Shown here piece by piece: positions 26,441 through 35,314 of a stretch of DNA of 64,000 nt. A model generated the notes under the pieces. That model made no database searches, was not told the DNA's origin, and saw only the letters and a list, made by a program, of their open reading frames with translations. Source of the stretch: Rhodospirillaceae bacterium (GTDB lineage Bacteria > Pseudomonadota > Alphaproteobacteria > Reyranellales > Reyranellaceae); NCBI GenBank assembly GCA_009772935.1, contig WOUR01000020.1, positions 62,001-126,000 on the forward strand, read 5' to 3'. Position 1 is the stretch's first letter; the number at the start of each line of letters is the position of its first letter. Made by a program: the position numbers and the translations under genes.

Positions 26441-27910
26441 ATGGATGGAATTGTCGAGCGTCATTCGGCGGGCCTGGACGAACTCGAGACGGTCGCGCGC
26501 CACGACCTGGCGCGGTTGAACTATCCTCCGGCCAATTGGGTGCCGGCTAAGACCGGGCCCGACGGTCGCCCCGTGCTCGACGTTCTGATCGTCGGCGCCG
26601 GCATGTGCGGTCAGACCGCGGGCTGGGGCCTGCTGCGCGAAGGCATCCGCAATATCCGTGTGATCGAGCGCAACAGCCACGGCCATGAAGGGCCGTGGAA
26701 CACCACGGCGCGCATGCCGATCCTGCGCTCGCCCAAGCACCTCACCGGCCCCGACCTCGGCGTGCCGTCCCTCACCTTTCGCGCCTGGTACGAGGCGCAA
26801 CACGGCGCGGAGGGCTGGGAGAAGCTCTACAAGATCCCGCGCCTCGACTGGCTCTCCTATCTCCTGTGGGTGCGAAAGGTCGTCGACCTGAAGGTCGAGA
26901 ACGGGGTGTCGCTGCTCGCGGTCGAGCCCGCCGGTGATTTCCTGCAGGCGAGCCTGTCGACTGGCGAGACGCTTCTGGTTCGCAAGCTGGTGCTGGCCAA
27001 CGGCCGCGACGGATCGGGCGGCTTCCGCTGGCCATCCTTCCCGTCGTTCGACCCCGAGGATCCCGCCCGCGCTGGCCGCGTCTATCACACGCTGGAAGAG
27101 ATCGACTTCACCAAACTCAAGGGCAAGCGTCTCGGCATCCTGGGCGTGCTGGCGACGGCGATCGACAATGCGTGCACGGCGCTGGAAGCCGGCGCACGCG
27201 AGGCGATCTGCTACGCGCGGCGGTCGCACCTGCCCCAGGTCAACAAGTCGAAGGGCGTCTCCTTCCCCGGCTTCCAGCGTGGCCAGGGCATGCTGGACGA
27301 CGACTGGCGCTGGAAGATCTACACTTACATGCTGGCGGCCGGCTCCCCGCCGCCCCACGAATCGGTGCTGCGGGCGCAGAAGCTGCCGGGCTTCGCCTTC
27401 CGCTTCGCCGAACCGTGGCTCGACATGATCGTCGACGCGGACGGCGTCACCGTGAAGACGACCAAGGCCACGGAGCACTTCGATGCGGTCCTGCTCGGCA
27501 CCGGCTTTGATGTCGATCTTGTGCGGCGCCCGGAACTGGGAGCGTTCGCCGCCAATGCGACCCTTTGGGGCGACCGCCGCACGCCGGCGGATGCCAGCGC
27601 CAACGCCGAGGCCGCGCGCTATCCCTATCTCGGTCCGGGTTTCGAGCTGATCGAGAAGGTGCCGGGTCGCACGCCGCACATGGGCGACATCCACCTGTTC
27701 AACTGGGGCAGCATCCTGAGCCACGGCGCGCTCGCCGGGGACATTCCCGGCCTGTTCGTCGGCTCGACGCGCCTCGTGCAGTCGATTTCGCACGCGCTGT
27801 TCCGCGAAGATGTCGAGACGCACGTCCAGAACATGTACGCTCAGGAAGATCCGGAGCTCGCGCCGACCGACTATTTCGTGCCGCGCGACAGAAGATCCGG
27901 CACGCTCTGA
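26441..27910 (+). CDS. Flavin-containing monooxygenase-like FAD/NAD(P)-binding protein
   Basis: A 489-residue two-dinucleotide-binding-domain flavoprotein. LIVGAGMCGQTAGWGLLREGI near residue 52 binds FAD, and KRLGILGVLATAIDNACTALEAGA near 225 is a second Rossmann-like motif in which the canonical GxGxS/A is altered to GVLATA. GPWNTTARMPILRSPKHLTGPDLG corresponds to the substrate-facing segment of Baeyer-Villiger/N-hydroxylating enzymes. Start choice is uncertain: ATG 26441 has GGAAG six bases away, ATG 26420 and 26357 are alternatives. The gene is followed within 13 bases by a GMC oxidoreductase, suggesting consecutive oxidations of one substrate. Confidence 0.82.
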   Translation: MDGIVERHSAGLDELETVARHDLARLNYPPANWVPAKTGPDGRPVLDVLIVGAGMCGQTAGWGLLREGIRNIRVIERNSHGHEGPWNTTARMPILRSPKHLTGPDLGVPSLTFRAWYEAQHGAEGWEKLYKIPRLDWLSYLLWVRKVVDLKVENGVSLLAVEPAGDFLQASLSTGETLLVRKLVLANGRDGSGGFRWPSFPSFDPEDPARAGRVYHTLEEIDFTKLKGKRLGILGVLATAIDNACTALEAGAREAICYARRSHLPQVNKSKGVSFPGFQRGQGMLDDDWRWKIYTYMLAAGSPPPHESVLRAQKLPGFAFRFAEPWLDMIVDADGVTVKTTKATEHFDAVLLGTGFDVDLVRRPELGAFAANATLWGDRRTPADASANAEAARYPYLGPGFELIEKVPGRTPHMGDIHLFNWGSILSHGALAGDIPGLFVGSTRLVQSISHALFREDVETHVQNMYAQEDPELAPTDYFVPRDRRSGTL

Positions 27911-27923
27911 GGGGGAACGAAAC

Positions 27924-29519
27924 ATGCAGGCGGACTATGTCGTCGTCGGCGCGGGATCGGCCGGCTGCACGGTCGCTGCGCGCCTCAGCGAGACCGGCGC
28001 GTCGGTGATCCTCCTGGAGGCCGGCCCCAGCGACTGGCACCCGATGATCCATATCCCGGCCGGCATCCGCTCGCTGATCCGCAATCCGCTGGTGAACTGG
28101 AACTACACGACCGAGCCGGAAAAGGGTTCGGGCGATCGCCGCATCGAGTGGCCGCGCGGCCGCACTCTGGGCGGCTCGAGTTCGATCAACGGCATGCTCT
28201 ATGTGCGCGGTGCGCCAGCCGACTTCGACAATTGGGCGCAGATGGGCTGCCGCGGCTGGAGCTACGACGACGTGCTGCCCTACTTCATGAAGTCCGAGCA
28301 ATACGTGCAGGGCGGCGACAAGGAAGTGCGCGGCCAGGACGGCCCCCTCAAGGTCGAGGACTACCGCACCATCCTGCCCCTCACCCATCGCTTCGTCGAA
28401 GGCGCCCAGCAGGCCGGCTTCCCGTTCAATCCCGACCTCAACGGCAAGACGCGACACGGCGTCGGCTATTCGCAGATGACACGTCGCGGCCGCTGGCGCG
28501 GCTCGACAGCCCAGACTTATCTCCGCGAGGCGCGCCGCCGCCCCAACCTGCGGGTCGAGACGAACGCCCAGGGCGGCAAGCTGGTGTTCGAGGGCAAGCG
28601 CTGCGTCGGCGTCACCTTCCAGCGTGGTGGCAAGTTCACCGAAGTGCGGGCCGGGCGCGAGGTCATCGTCTCCGGCGGCGCCGTCAACTCACCGCACATC
28701 CTGCAGATTTCCGGCATCGGGCCCGCGGCGCACCTGCAGTCGCTCGGTATTCCGGTCGTGCACGACCTGCCCAGCGTCGGCGCCAACCTGATCGACCATT
28801 ATGTCGTTCGCGTCGTGCATCGTGTGAAGGGTCTCGAAACGGTCAACGAGGTCTCGCGCTTCCCGCGCGTGCTACCGGAGATCCTGCGCTTCGCCTTCAC
28901 CGGCCGCGGCGCGCTCACCTTCGGCGTGACGACGGCGCAGGTCTTCTGCGACAGCCGCGAGGGCCTGGCCTCGCCCGACCTGCAGCTGCTGTTCACGCCC
29001 GGCAGCTCGCATCCCCTGAAGTTCGGGCAGCTCGACGAGCAGCCCGGCATGAGCTGCGTCGTCTGCGTCGTGAAGCCCGACAGCCGCGGCACCATCATGG
29101 CGGCTTCGCCCGATCCCTTCGCCCGGCCGCACATCAGGCCGAACTATCTCACCACGCACACCGACGAGCTGGCGCTGCTGGGCGGATTTCGGCACACCCG
29201 TCGCATCTTCGCGGCCGCGGCGCTCTCCCAGCACAGTGAAGGCGAGATACAGCCCGGGCCTGATGTGCAGACCGATGCAGACCTGCTGGCCTATGCCCGC
29301 CGCGCCGGTAACACGCTCTATCACCCAGTCGGCACCTGCAAGATGGGCGAGGACCCGCGCGCCGTCGTCGACTCGCGCCTGCGCGTGAACGGCATCCAGG
29401 GGCTGCGGGTGATCGATGCCTCGGTGATGCCGACGCTGACGACCGGCAACACCAACGCGCCTACCATCATGATCGGCGAGAAGGGCGCGGCGATGATCCG
29501 CGAGGATGCGGCCGCTTGA
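27924..29519 (+). CDS. GMC-family FAD oxidoreductase (choline/alcohol dehydrogenase-like)
   Basis: A 531-residue paralog of the enzyme at 16072. YVVVGAGSAGCTVAARL binds [23 protein letters not shown] near residue 72 is signature 1, GGAVNSPHILQISGIG near 250 signature 2, and LYHPVGTCKMG near 465 contains the catalytic His. A GGGGGAACGA ribosome site precedes ATG 27924. It is the middle gene of a three-gene operon (monooxygenase, GMC, GyrI-like) and overlaps the last gene by four bases. Likely reaction: FAD-dependent oxidation of a primary alcohol. Confidence 0.93.
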   Translation: MQADYVVVGAGSAGCTVAARLSETGASVILLEAGPSDWHPMIHIPAGIRSLIRNPLVNWNYTTEPEKGSGDRRIEWPRGRTLGGSSSINGMLYVRGAPADFDNWAQMGCRGWSYDDVLPYFMKSEQYVQGGDKEVRGQDGPLKVEDYRTILPLTHRFVEGAQQAGFPFNPDLNGKTRHGVGYSQMTRRGRWRGSTAQTYLREARRRPNLRVETNAQGGKLVFEGKRCVGVTFQRGGKFTEVRAGREVIVSGGAVNSPHILQISGIGPAAHLQSLGIPVVHDLPSVGANLIDHYVVRVVHRVKGLETVNEVSRFPRVLPEILRFAFTGRGALTFGVTTAQVFCDSREGLASPDLQLLFTPGSSHPLKFGQLDEQPGMSCVVCVVKPDSRGTIMAASPDPFARPHIRPNYLTTHTDELALLGGFRHTRRIFAAAALSQHSEGEIQPGPDVQTDADLLAYARRAGNTLYHPVGTCKMGEDPRAVVDSRLRVNGIQGLRVIDASVMPTLTTGNTNAPTIMIGEKGAAMIREDAAA

Positions 29520-30127
29520 TCAAGATCGACTTCAAGAAGTCGCTCGCAAATCTCTACACGGCGCCGGCTGGCCGGTTCGTCGAGATCGACGTGCCGGCGC
29601 TCGGCTTCGTGAAGATCGATGGCAAAGGCAATCCCAATACATCGTCGGCCTACCGGCAGGCCATCGAATGGCTCTATCCGGTGAGCTACGCGCTGAAGTT
29701 CGCGGCCAAGGACATTGGCAGGGACTATGTAGTGCCACCACTGGAAGGCCTGTGGTGGGCCGACGATCCGACGGATTTCGCGGCCAGGCGCAAGGACCGC
29801 TGGCGCTGGACCATGATGATCATGGCGCCCGACTTCATCGCGCCGCCGCTCTTCGAAGCCGCTGTCGCGAAAACGAGACGGAAGCTCGGCGACGCCCCAT
29901 CAAGCCTGAGGCTCGAACCGCTCGCCGAAGGCCGCTCGCTGCAGACCCTGCATGTCGGCAGCTATGACGAAGAGGGGCCGGCACTTGCCCACCTGCACAA
30001 TGAGATCATGCCCGCACAGGGCCTGACCTTCGCTGGTCCTCATCATGAGATCTACCTGAGTGACCCGCGCAAGACCGCGCTGGCCAAGCTCAAGACCATC
30101 CTGCGCCAGCCGGTGAAGCCGCGCTGA
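29516..30127 (+). CDS. GyrI-like small-molecule-binding protein
   Basis: A 203-residue protein starting with TTG at 29516, overlapping the GMC stop as TTGA. DVPALGFVKIDGKGNPNTSSAY, LYPVSYALKF and YVVPPLEGLWW match the standalone GyrI-like domain proteins, and HVGSYDEEGPALAHLHNEI near residue 145 is the second half of the ligand-binding SOUL-like fold. Such proteins bind, and some hydrolyse, small hydrophobic molecules. There is no DNA-binding domain. Its place at the end of an oxidation operon suggests binding or clearance of a pathway intermediate. Confidence 0.85.
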   Translation: MIKIDFKKSLANLYTAPAGRFVEIDVPALGFVKIDGKGNPNTSSAYRQAIEWLYPVSYALKFAAKDIGRDYVVPPLEGLWWADDPTDFAARRKDRWRWTMMIMAPDFIAPPLFEAAVAKTRRKLGDAPSSLRLEPLAEGRSLQTLHVGSYDEEGPALAHLHNEIMPAQGLTFAGPHHEIYLSDPRKTALAKLKTILRQPVKPR

Positions 30128-30167
30128 CGCAAGGATCTTATCGACGCCCCACCAACGTCCTCCCCCT

Positions 30168-30259
30168 GAGGAGCGAGCGCAATGAGCGTCTCGAAGGGGG
30201 GGGGCACGCACACCCCGCCTGTTGCTCATCCTTCGAGACGCGGCCTGCGGCCGCTCCTC
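30168..30259. repeat. Palindromic intergenic element
   Basis: Two nested inverted repeats lie between the GyrI-like gene and the broken receptor gene: GAGGAGCG (30168-30175) with CGCTCCTC (30252-30259), and GCGTCTCGAAGG (30186-30197) with its exact complement at 30230-30241. A run of eight to nine G follows the left arm. The GTCTCGA stem sequence is shared with the element at 15420, hinting at a dispersed chromosomal repeat family. Confidence 0.65.
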
Positions 30260-30277
30260 GGGCGGAGGTGATGCTGT

Positions 30278-31284
30278 TCACCGGATCGGCGGGGCGTATT
30301 GGAGGCCGCCCTGGGTCCATAGCGCATTCTGGCCGCGTGGGATCTTGAGAAGCGAACCCGCGCCGACGTTGCGGTCGAAGACCTCGCCGTAGTTACCGAC
30401 CTGCTTGACGATGCTGTAGACCCACTTCTCGTCGACCCCGAGCGCCTTGCCCATGCCCGGCGTGACGCCGAGGATGCGCTTTTCAGCATCTCGTCGACGT
30501 TCTTCGAGGAGATGCCGTGCTCCTCGGCCTCGATCATCGCATACTGGGTCCAGCGCACGATGTCCTCGAACTGGTTGTCACCGTGGCGCACGACCGGCCC
30601 CAGCGGCTCCTTCGATATGACCTCGGGCAGGACGACGTAGTCGTCGGGATTGGGCGCATTGGCGATGCGTGTCGCATACAGCCGTGCCTGGTCGCCTGAG
30701 TAGGCGTCGCAGCGGCCGTTGAAAAACGCGCTGCGGCTCTGGTCGGGATCCTCGAACAGAACCGGCTTGAAGGTCATCTTGTTGGCGCGGAAATAGTCGG
30801 CGATGTTGAGTTCGGAAGTGCTACCGGTCAGCACGCAGATCGAGGCGCCGTTCAGCTCCTTGGCGCTTTTCACGCCGAGCTTCTTCGGCACCATGAAGCC
30901 TTGGCCGTCATAGTAGGTGATGCCCACGAAATCGAGCCCGAGCGCGGTATCCCGAGTAAGCGTCCAGGTCGAGTTGTTCGACAGCATGTCGACTTCGCCC
31001 GCCTGCAGCGCCGTGAAGCGCTGCTGGCCCGAAAGCGGCACGTACTTCACCTTCTCGGACTCGCCGAACAGAGCGGCGGAGACGGCGCGGCAGATGTCGA
31101 CATTCATGCCGGTCCACTTGCCCTGGTTGTCGACCACCATGAAGCCGGCGATGCCGCCCACCGCCACGCCGCAGACGAGCTGGCCCCGCGCCCTGACGGC
31201 ATCGAGGTCCTTGCCGGCCATAGCGTGGCCCGCCGGGAGGATCAGGGCCGCGCCGAGCGCCATCGCCGCAAACATCTTCTTCAT
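30278..31284 (-). pseudogene. Amino-acid ABC receptor (AapJ-like), frameshifted
   Basis: The gene starts at ATG 31284 (AAGGAG seven bases upstream) with a signal peptide FAAMALGAALILPAGHAMA and reads as a general L-amino-acid receptor: RGQLVCGVAVGGIAGF, GKWTGMNVDICRAV, STWTLTRD. After NVDEMLK the frame changes near 30476-30484; the remainder (KRILGVTPGMGKALG, VKQVGNYGEVFDRNVG, GGLQYAPPIR) continues in another frame to TGA 30278-30280. About five codons expected between the halves are missing, so a small deletion is more likely than a one-base error. Without the shift the frame runs to 30226 in unrelated sequence. No permease or ATPase gene is adjacent, so this was probably an orphan receptor. 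Confidence 0.8.
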
Positions 31285-31310
31285 CGAAAGACTCCTTCTG
31301 ACCGCTGCGA

Positions 31311-32288
31311 TCATTCGATCTTGGCGCCGACCGCTTTCACCACCTCGGCCCACTTGGCGCGATCGCGTGTGACTGTCGCCTGGAACTGCTCGATCGTCTC
31401 ATAGCGGGGCGTGTTGCCGAGCTCGACCAGCTTCTTCTGCACTTCGGGATCGGCGAGCGCCGCCTTGATCGCCAGGTTCATCTTCCGTGCGATGGCCGGA
31501 TCAAGCCCCTTCGGCCCGAACAGGCCGAACCAGGTGTAGCTCTCGAAGCCCGGCAGTCCCGCCTCGTCGATCGTCGGCACGTCGGGAATGGCCGGCACGC
31601 GCTTCTTGGTCGAGACGCCGAGCAGCCTCATCCTGCCCGCCGCCGCCTGCGGCATTGCGATCTGCACCTGGGCGAAGATGCAGCACGTGTCGCCGTTCAG
31701 CACCGACTGGATGGCATCGGGAGAGCCCTTGTACGGCACGTGAACCATGTCGAGACCGGCCTTGGCCGCGAACTCGGCAAAGGCCAAGTGCGTGCCGGCA
31801 CCGTTGCCGGTCGACGCATAGTTGTACTTGCCGGGTGCAGCCTTCACCTTGGCGATGAAGTCCTTCACGTCCTTCGCATCGATCGCCTTGGGATTGATCG
31901 CCAGCACGTTCGAAACGTCGACCAGGGTCGAGATCGGCGTGAAGTCCTTCTCGACCTCGAACGGCAGCTTGCTGTAAAGCGCCGCATTGATGCCGTGCGT
32001 ACCGGCCGTCCCCAGCAGGAAGGTGTAGCCGTCGGGCTTGGCTTTGGCGACGAAGTCGGACGCCACGTTGCCGCCGGCACCTGCCTTGTAATCGATCACG
32101 ATGCGCTGGCCGAGCGCCTTGTCGAGCAGGGGCTGCAGGATCCGGGCGACCACGTCGGTGCCGGAACCCGGGGGGAAGCCCATGACGATCGTGATGGGCC
32201 GGGTCGGCCAATCCTGTGCCGCCGCTGGAAAAACGGCCGATGCCGCATAGAGAAAAAGCGCCGTAGCGCCGAGCAGGATTCTGCGCAC
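31311..32288 (-). CDS. Tripartite tricarboxylate transporter receptor (Bug family)
   Basis: A 325-residue periplasmic binding protein. Start GTG 32288 has AAGGAG seven bases upstream, and the signal peptide RILLGATALFLYAASAVFPAAA is cleaved near residue 24. WPTRPITIVMGFPPGSGTDVVAR, AGAGGNVASDFVAKAKPDGYT and VPYKGSPDAIQSVLNGD are the Bug/TctC hallmarks. These receptors bind carboxylates such as citrate, glutarate or aromatic acids with few contacts. No TctA/TctB membrane genes are present here; many alphaproteobacteria have orphan receptors. It is divergent from the acyl-CoA dehydrogenase gene at 32343, suggesting a carboxylate that is activated to a CoA ester. Confidence 0.92.
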   Translation of the reverse strand: MRRILLGATALFLYAASAVFPAAAQDWPTRPITIVMGFPPGSGTDVVARILQPLLDKALGQRIVIDYKAGAGGNVASDFVAKAKPDGYTFLLGTAGTHGINAALYSKLPFEVEKDFTPISTLVDVSNVLAINPKAIDAKDVKDFIAKVKAAPGKYNYASTGNGAGTHLAFAEFAAKAGLDMVHVPYKGSPDAIQSVLNGDTCCIFAQVQIAMPQAAAGRMRLLGVSTKKRVPAIPDVPTIDEAGLPGFESYTWFGLFGPKGLDPAIARKMNLAIKAALADPEVQKKLVELGNTPRYETIEQFQATVTRDRAKWAEVVKAVGAKIE

Positions 32289-32342
32289 TGTGATCTCCTT
32301 CGAGTCCGATACTATGCTGATGCAAGAAACGGGGAAAAGACC

Positions 32343-33506
32343 ATGGGTTACATGACCGACGAGCGCCGCATGATCCAGGAGACGGCGCGCGCCTTCGTCA
32401 TGAAGGAAGTGCTGCCGGTCGCGAACAAGCTCGATCCCGAGAAGGGCGACATCCCGCCCGAGCTGATCCAGAAGCTGGCCGATATGGGCTATTTCGGCAT
32501 CGTCATCCCCGAGCAGTATGGCGGCCTGGGCCTCGGCGTCTTCGAATATTGCCTGATCACCGAGGAGTTGGCGCGCGGCTGGATGAGCGTGGCCTCGATC
32601 ATCGCCCGCGGCAATGGTCTCAGCGCCGGACGCGGCATGACCGAGGAACAGCGGGCCGTCTTCCTGCCCCGCGCCGCCCGCGGCGAGTTTCTGGGCGCCG
32701 CCGCGATGTCGGAGCCCAATGTCGGCTCCGACCTCGGCAGCATCGCCTGCCGGGCGCGCCGGGACGGCGACGACTGGGTGGTCACCGGCAATAAGTACTG
32801 GTGCACCTTTGCGGACGGCGCGGACTACATCATGCTGGTGGCCCGCACCTCCGACGCGCCCGATCCCAAGCGCAAGCATGTCGGCCTCTCCTCCTTCCTG
32901 ATCGAAAAGCCCCGCGGCACGCTGCCGCCGGGCGTGAAGGGCGCGCCCATTCCCAAGATCGGCTACTTCGGCTGGAAGACCTGGGAGCTGGCCTTCGACG
33001 AATGCCGGCTGCCCGGCTCGGCGTTGATCGGCGAGGAAGGCCGCGCCTTCTACTACATCTCGGCGGGACTGGAGCGCGCCCGTGCCCACACGGCCGCCCG
33101 CGCCATCGGCCTTGCCCGCGGCGCGCTGGAGGATGCCACCGCCTATGCGCAGGAGCGCCGCCAGTTCGGCCAGGCGATCGGCGATTTCCAGAACACGCGC
33201 TTCCGCCTGGCTCGCATGGCGACCGAGATCGAGGCCTCGCGTCAGCTCATGTATTTCGTCTGCGACGAGATCGACCAAAAGCGCCGCTGCGACAAGGAAG
33301 CCGCGATGGTGAAGTTTCATGCCTCCGAAATGGCCGAGAGGGTGACCTCCGAGGCGCTGCAGGTGTTTGGCGGCGCGGGCTACACAACGCTCCATGCCGT
33401 GGAACGCTACTGGCGCGACGCACGCCTCACCAAGATCTTCGAAGGCACCTCGGAAATCCAGCAGCGCATCATCTCCGATCACCTGCTCGGCAAGCAGAAG
33501 GCCTGA
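32343..33506 (+). CDS. Acyl-CoA dehydrogenase
   Basis: A 387-residue classical FAD-dependent acyl-CoA dehydrogenase. AAMSEPNVGSDLGSIACRA (about 118-136) and WVVTGNKYWCTFADGADY line the flavin site, ARGALEDATAYAQERRQFGQAIGDFQ (about 255-285) is the dimer/flavin helix, and IFEGTSEIQQRIISDHLLG at the C terminus carries the catalytic Glu of the YEGT-type motif. It introduces a 2,3-double bond in an acyl-CoA; chain length is unknown. It is followed after one base by a DUF3237 gene and is divergent from a Bug receptor. Confidence 0.93.
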   Translation: MGYMTDERRMIQETARAFVMKEVLPVANKLDPEKGDIPPELIQKLADMGYFGIVIPEQYGGLGLGVFEYCLITEELARGWMSVASIIARGNGLSAGRGMTEEQRAVFLPRAARGEFLGAAAMSEPNVGSDLGSIACRARRDGDDWVVTGNKYWCTFADGADYIMLVARTSDAPDPKRKHVGLSSFLIEKPRGTLPPGVKGAPIPKIGYFGWKTWELAFDECRLPGSALIGEEGRAFYYISAGLERARAHTAARAIGLARGALEDATAYAQERRQFGQAIGDFQNTRFRLARMATEIEASRQLMYFVCDEIDQKRRCDKEAAMVKFHASEMAERVTSEALQVFGGAGYTTLHAVERYWRDARLTKIFEGTSEIQQRIISDHLLGKQKA

Positions 33507-33507
33507 C

Positions 33508-33987
33508 ATGGACGTGGACACCTTCATCCGGACCGCACCTGCCCTGCGCTTCGCCTTCTCCATCAAGGCGCAGGTCGGGCCGATCCAGGATCTCGGCCAG
33601 ACCGCGCGCGGCCATCGCCGCATCATCGACATCCTGGGCGGGGAGGTGCGCGGCCCCCGGCTGGAGGGTGAGATCCTGCCGGGCGGCGCGGACTGGCAGA
33701 TCGTGCGGCCGGACGGCACGATCGAGGTTGTGGCGCGCTACACGATCCGCAGCGGCGGCGGCGCCCTGATCTACGTCCAGAACGAGGGGCTGAGGATCGC
33801 GAGCCCCGAGATCCTGGAACGCATGGCCAGGGGCGAGCTGCTGCCGCCCGGCAGCTACCACTTCCGCACGGCGCCGCGCTTCGAGACATCGGAGCCGACC
33901 CTCAAGTGGCTGGAGCGCGCGACCTTCGTCGGCGTCGCCACCCGCGCGCCGGACCGTGTCGCGATCGGCTTCCACGAGGTTCTCTAG
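33508..33987 (+). CDS. DUF3237 domain protein
   Basis: A 159-residue protein, complete from ATG 33508, matching the DUF3237 beta-barrel family: LRFAFSIKAQVG at the start, GEVRGPRLEGEILPGGADWQIVRPDGT (about 40-66), ARYTIRSGGGALIYVQNEGLR and YHFRTAPRFETSEPTLKWLER near the end. The family has no settled function and often sits beside CoA-ester or aromatic degradation genes, as here directly after an acyl-CoA dehydrogenase. Its stop overlaps the stop of the convergent SGNH gene by four bases. Confidence 0.87.
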   Translation: MDVDTFIRTAPALRFAFSIKAQVGPIQDLGQTARGHRRIIDILGGEVRGPRLEGEILPGGADWQIVRPDGTIEVVARYTIRSGGGALIYVQNEGLRIASPEILERMARGELLPPGSYHFRTAPRFETSEPTLKWLERATFVGVATRAPDRVAIGFHEVL

Positions 33988-35264
33988 CGACGCTCCCGCT
34001 TGCGGCAGGCCTCCGCAACGCGAGGCGCGATCATCGCGGCGAACCTGGCAGAGCCGGTCGGCGAGAAGTGCTCGCCATCCCAGAAGTCCGTGGCCTCGAA
34101 CTGCGTCTCGTCGACGGGGATGTAGGTGTCCCCTAGCGAAGCGGCTTCGCGCCGCAGGATCGCCGTCAACCGCGCGAGCAGCGCCCGCAGATCGCCGAGC
34201 CTGACGAAGGGCGCCCACAGGCTGCCGCGCCAGTTCGCCGCTTCGAGCGAGGCGTGATCGAACACCTCGCCGATCCAGACGGACGCGATGCCGCGCTGAC
34301 GGTTGATGGCCGAGATCGTCCTGACATTGCGCGCGAAGATCGCCTCGAGGACGGGATCGTGATCGCCGCTTACCTGCCCGTCCGGCCGAGGCGGGCGGGC
34401 GGTGTCGAAGGCGAAGGCCGCCAGCCTGCCGAGAAGACGCAGCAGAGGCGAGGCCGGTGGAAGCAGCCGTTCCACGCGCCGCACTTCAAGGGCATCGATC
34501 AGCAGTGGCGTCTGGTAGTCAGCAAAGCCCGGGTCGAGGTCGCGGATATGCGCGCTGGTGACGTCCCCTCCTCCGACGAGATAGACGGCACAATCGGGCT
34601 GGACGCCATAGGCCGGCTGATAGAACGCCGTCCGGATAACGATCTGGACCGTGCTGTTGGACGTAACGCCATGGTTCAGCACCGCGAACCGCTCGCCACC
34701 CAACTGAGTCTCCAGCCGTTCGGGCCAGGTCTCGCCGTCGCGAACGGCCAGATCCTCAGTCGTCGAGCCGCCGAACACGGCAACGACCGTCTTGTCGCGC
34801 AGCTCCCCGGCCGAGCGTTCCCGTCCGCGAAGTCCCTGCGAATCGACATGGTATCTTCCGGAGGCTCCTGCCGAGGTCGGCACGTTGGCGGCCTGCAGGA
34901 GGGGATGCCAGGTCCTGATCACCTCACGCGGCCGGTCGGACGGCAGCAGGTCACTCTTCGCCAGATCGTGACGGGTCAGGGCGACCGATCCGAGGCCCAG
35001 GCCCAATTCGATCGCCGCGAGCGACAGCGCCACCATCGTGATGCGCGGCCAGCGCGTGCAGACGATGCCAAGCCCGAGCAGGATCGCGACATAGGCGAAA
35101 TACCAGCTGCGCGGCGAGCCCGGCACCAGCTCCGCCGCCAGCCGGTAACGCCACACCACAGCACCCGCCACCACCGCCAGCAAAAGCGACACAAGGATCG
35201 CGATCGTCCGCTCGAAGCGATAGGGCTTCGCCAACCCGACGTGATGTGAGACCCAGCGGAGCAT
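33984..35264 (-). CDS. Membrane-anchored SGNH/GDSL hydrolase-like protein
   Basis: A 426-residue protein with three N-terminal transmembrane helices (about 20-40, 52-70, 76-95) and an extracytoplasmic SGNH domain. VFGGSTTED (block I, Ser167), NHGVTSNST (block II, Gly/Asn) and DGEHFSPTGSARF (block V, Asp396 and His399) form the catalytic pattern of SGNH esterases and acyltransferases. Such proteins with a membrane anchor often modify cell-surface polysaccharides. No polysaccharide genes are adjacent. It is transcribed alone on the minus strand, 50 bases downstream of the ABC exporter gene. Confidence 0.8.
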   Translation of the reverse strand: MLRWVSHHVGLAKPYRFERTIAILVSLLLAVVAGAVVWRYRLAAELVPGSPRSWYFAYVAILLGLGIVCTRWPRITMVALSLAAIELGLGLGSVALTRHDLAKSDLLPSDRPREVIRTWHPLLQAANVPTSAGASGRYHVDSQGLRGRERSAGELRDKTVVAVFGGSTTEDLAVRDGETWPERLETQLGGERFAVLNHGVTSNSTVQIVIRTAFYQPAYGVQPDCAVYLVGGGDVTSAHIRDLDPGFADYQTPLLIDALEVRRVERLLPPASPLLRLLGRLAAFAFDTARPPRPDGQVSGDHDPVLEAIFARNVRTISAINRQRGIASVWIGEVFDHASLEAANWRGSLWAPFVRLGDLRALLARLTAILRREAASLGDTYIPVDETQFEATDFWDGEHFSPTGSARFAAMIAPRVAEACRKRERR

Positions 35265-35314
35265 CTGCCCGCGGGAAATATCACGCCGCCGCGGGCCTCA
35301 CAAAAGGCGGCGGT

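Noticed and set aside
35269-35298. GCCCGCGG/CCGCGGGC inverted repeat between the SGNH and ABC genes
   Set aside because: The stem is short relative to its loop and lacks a U-tract on either strand; not convincing as a terminator.
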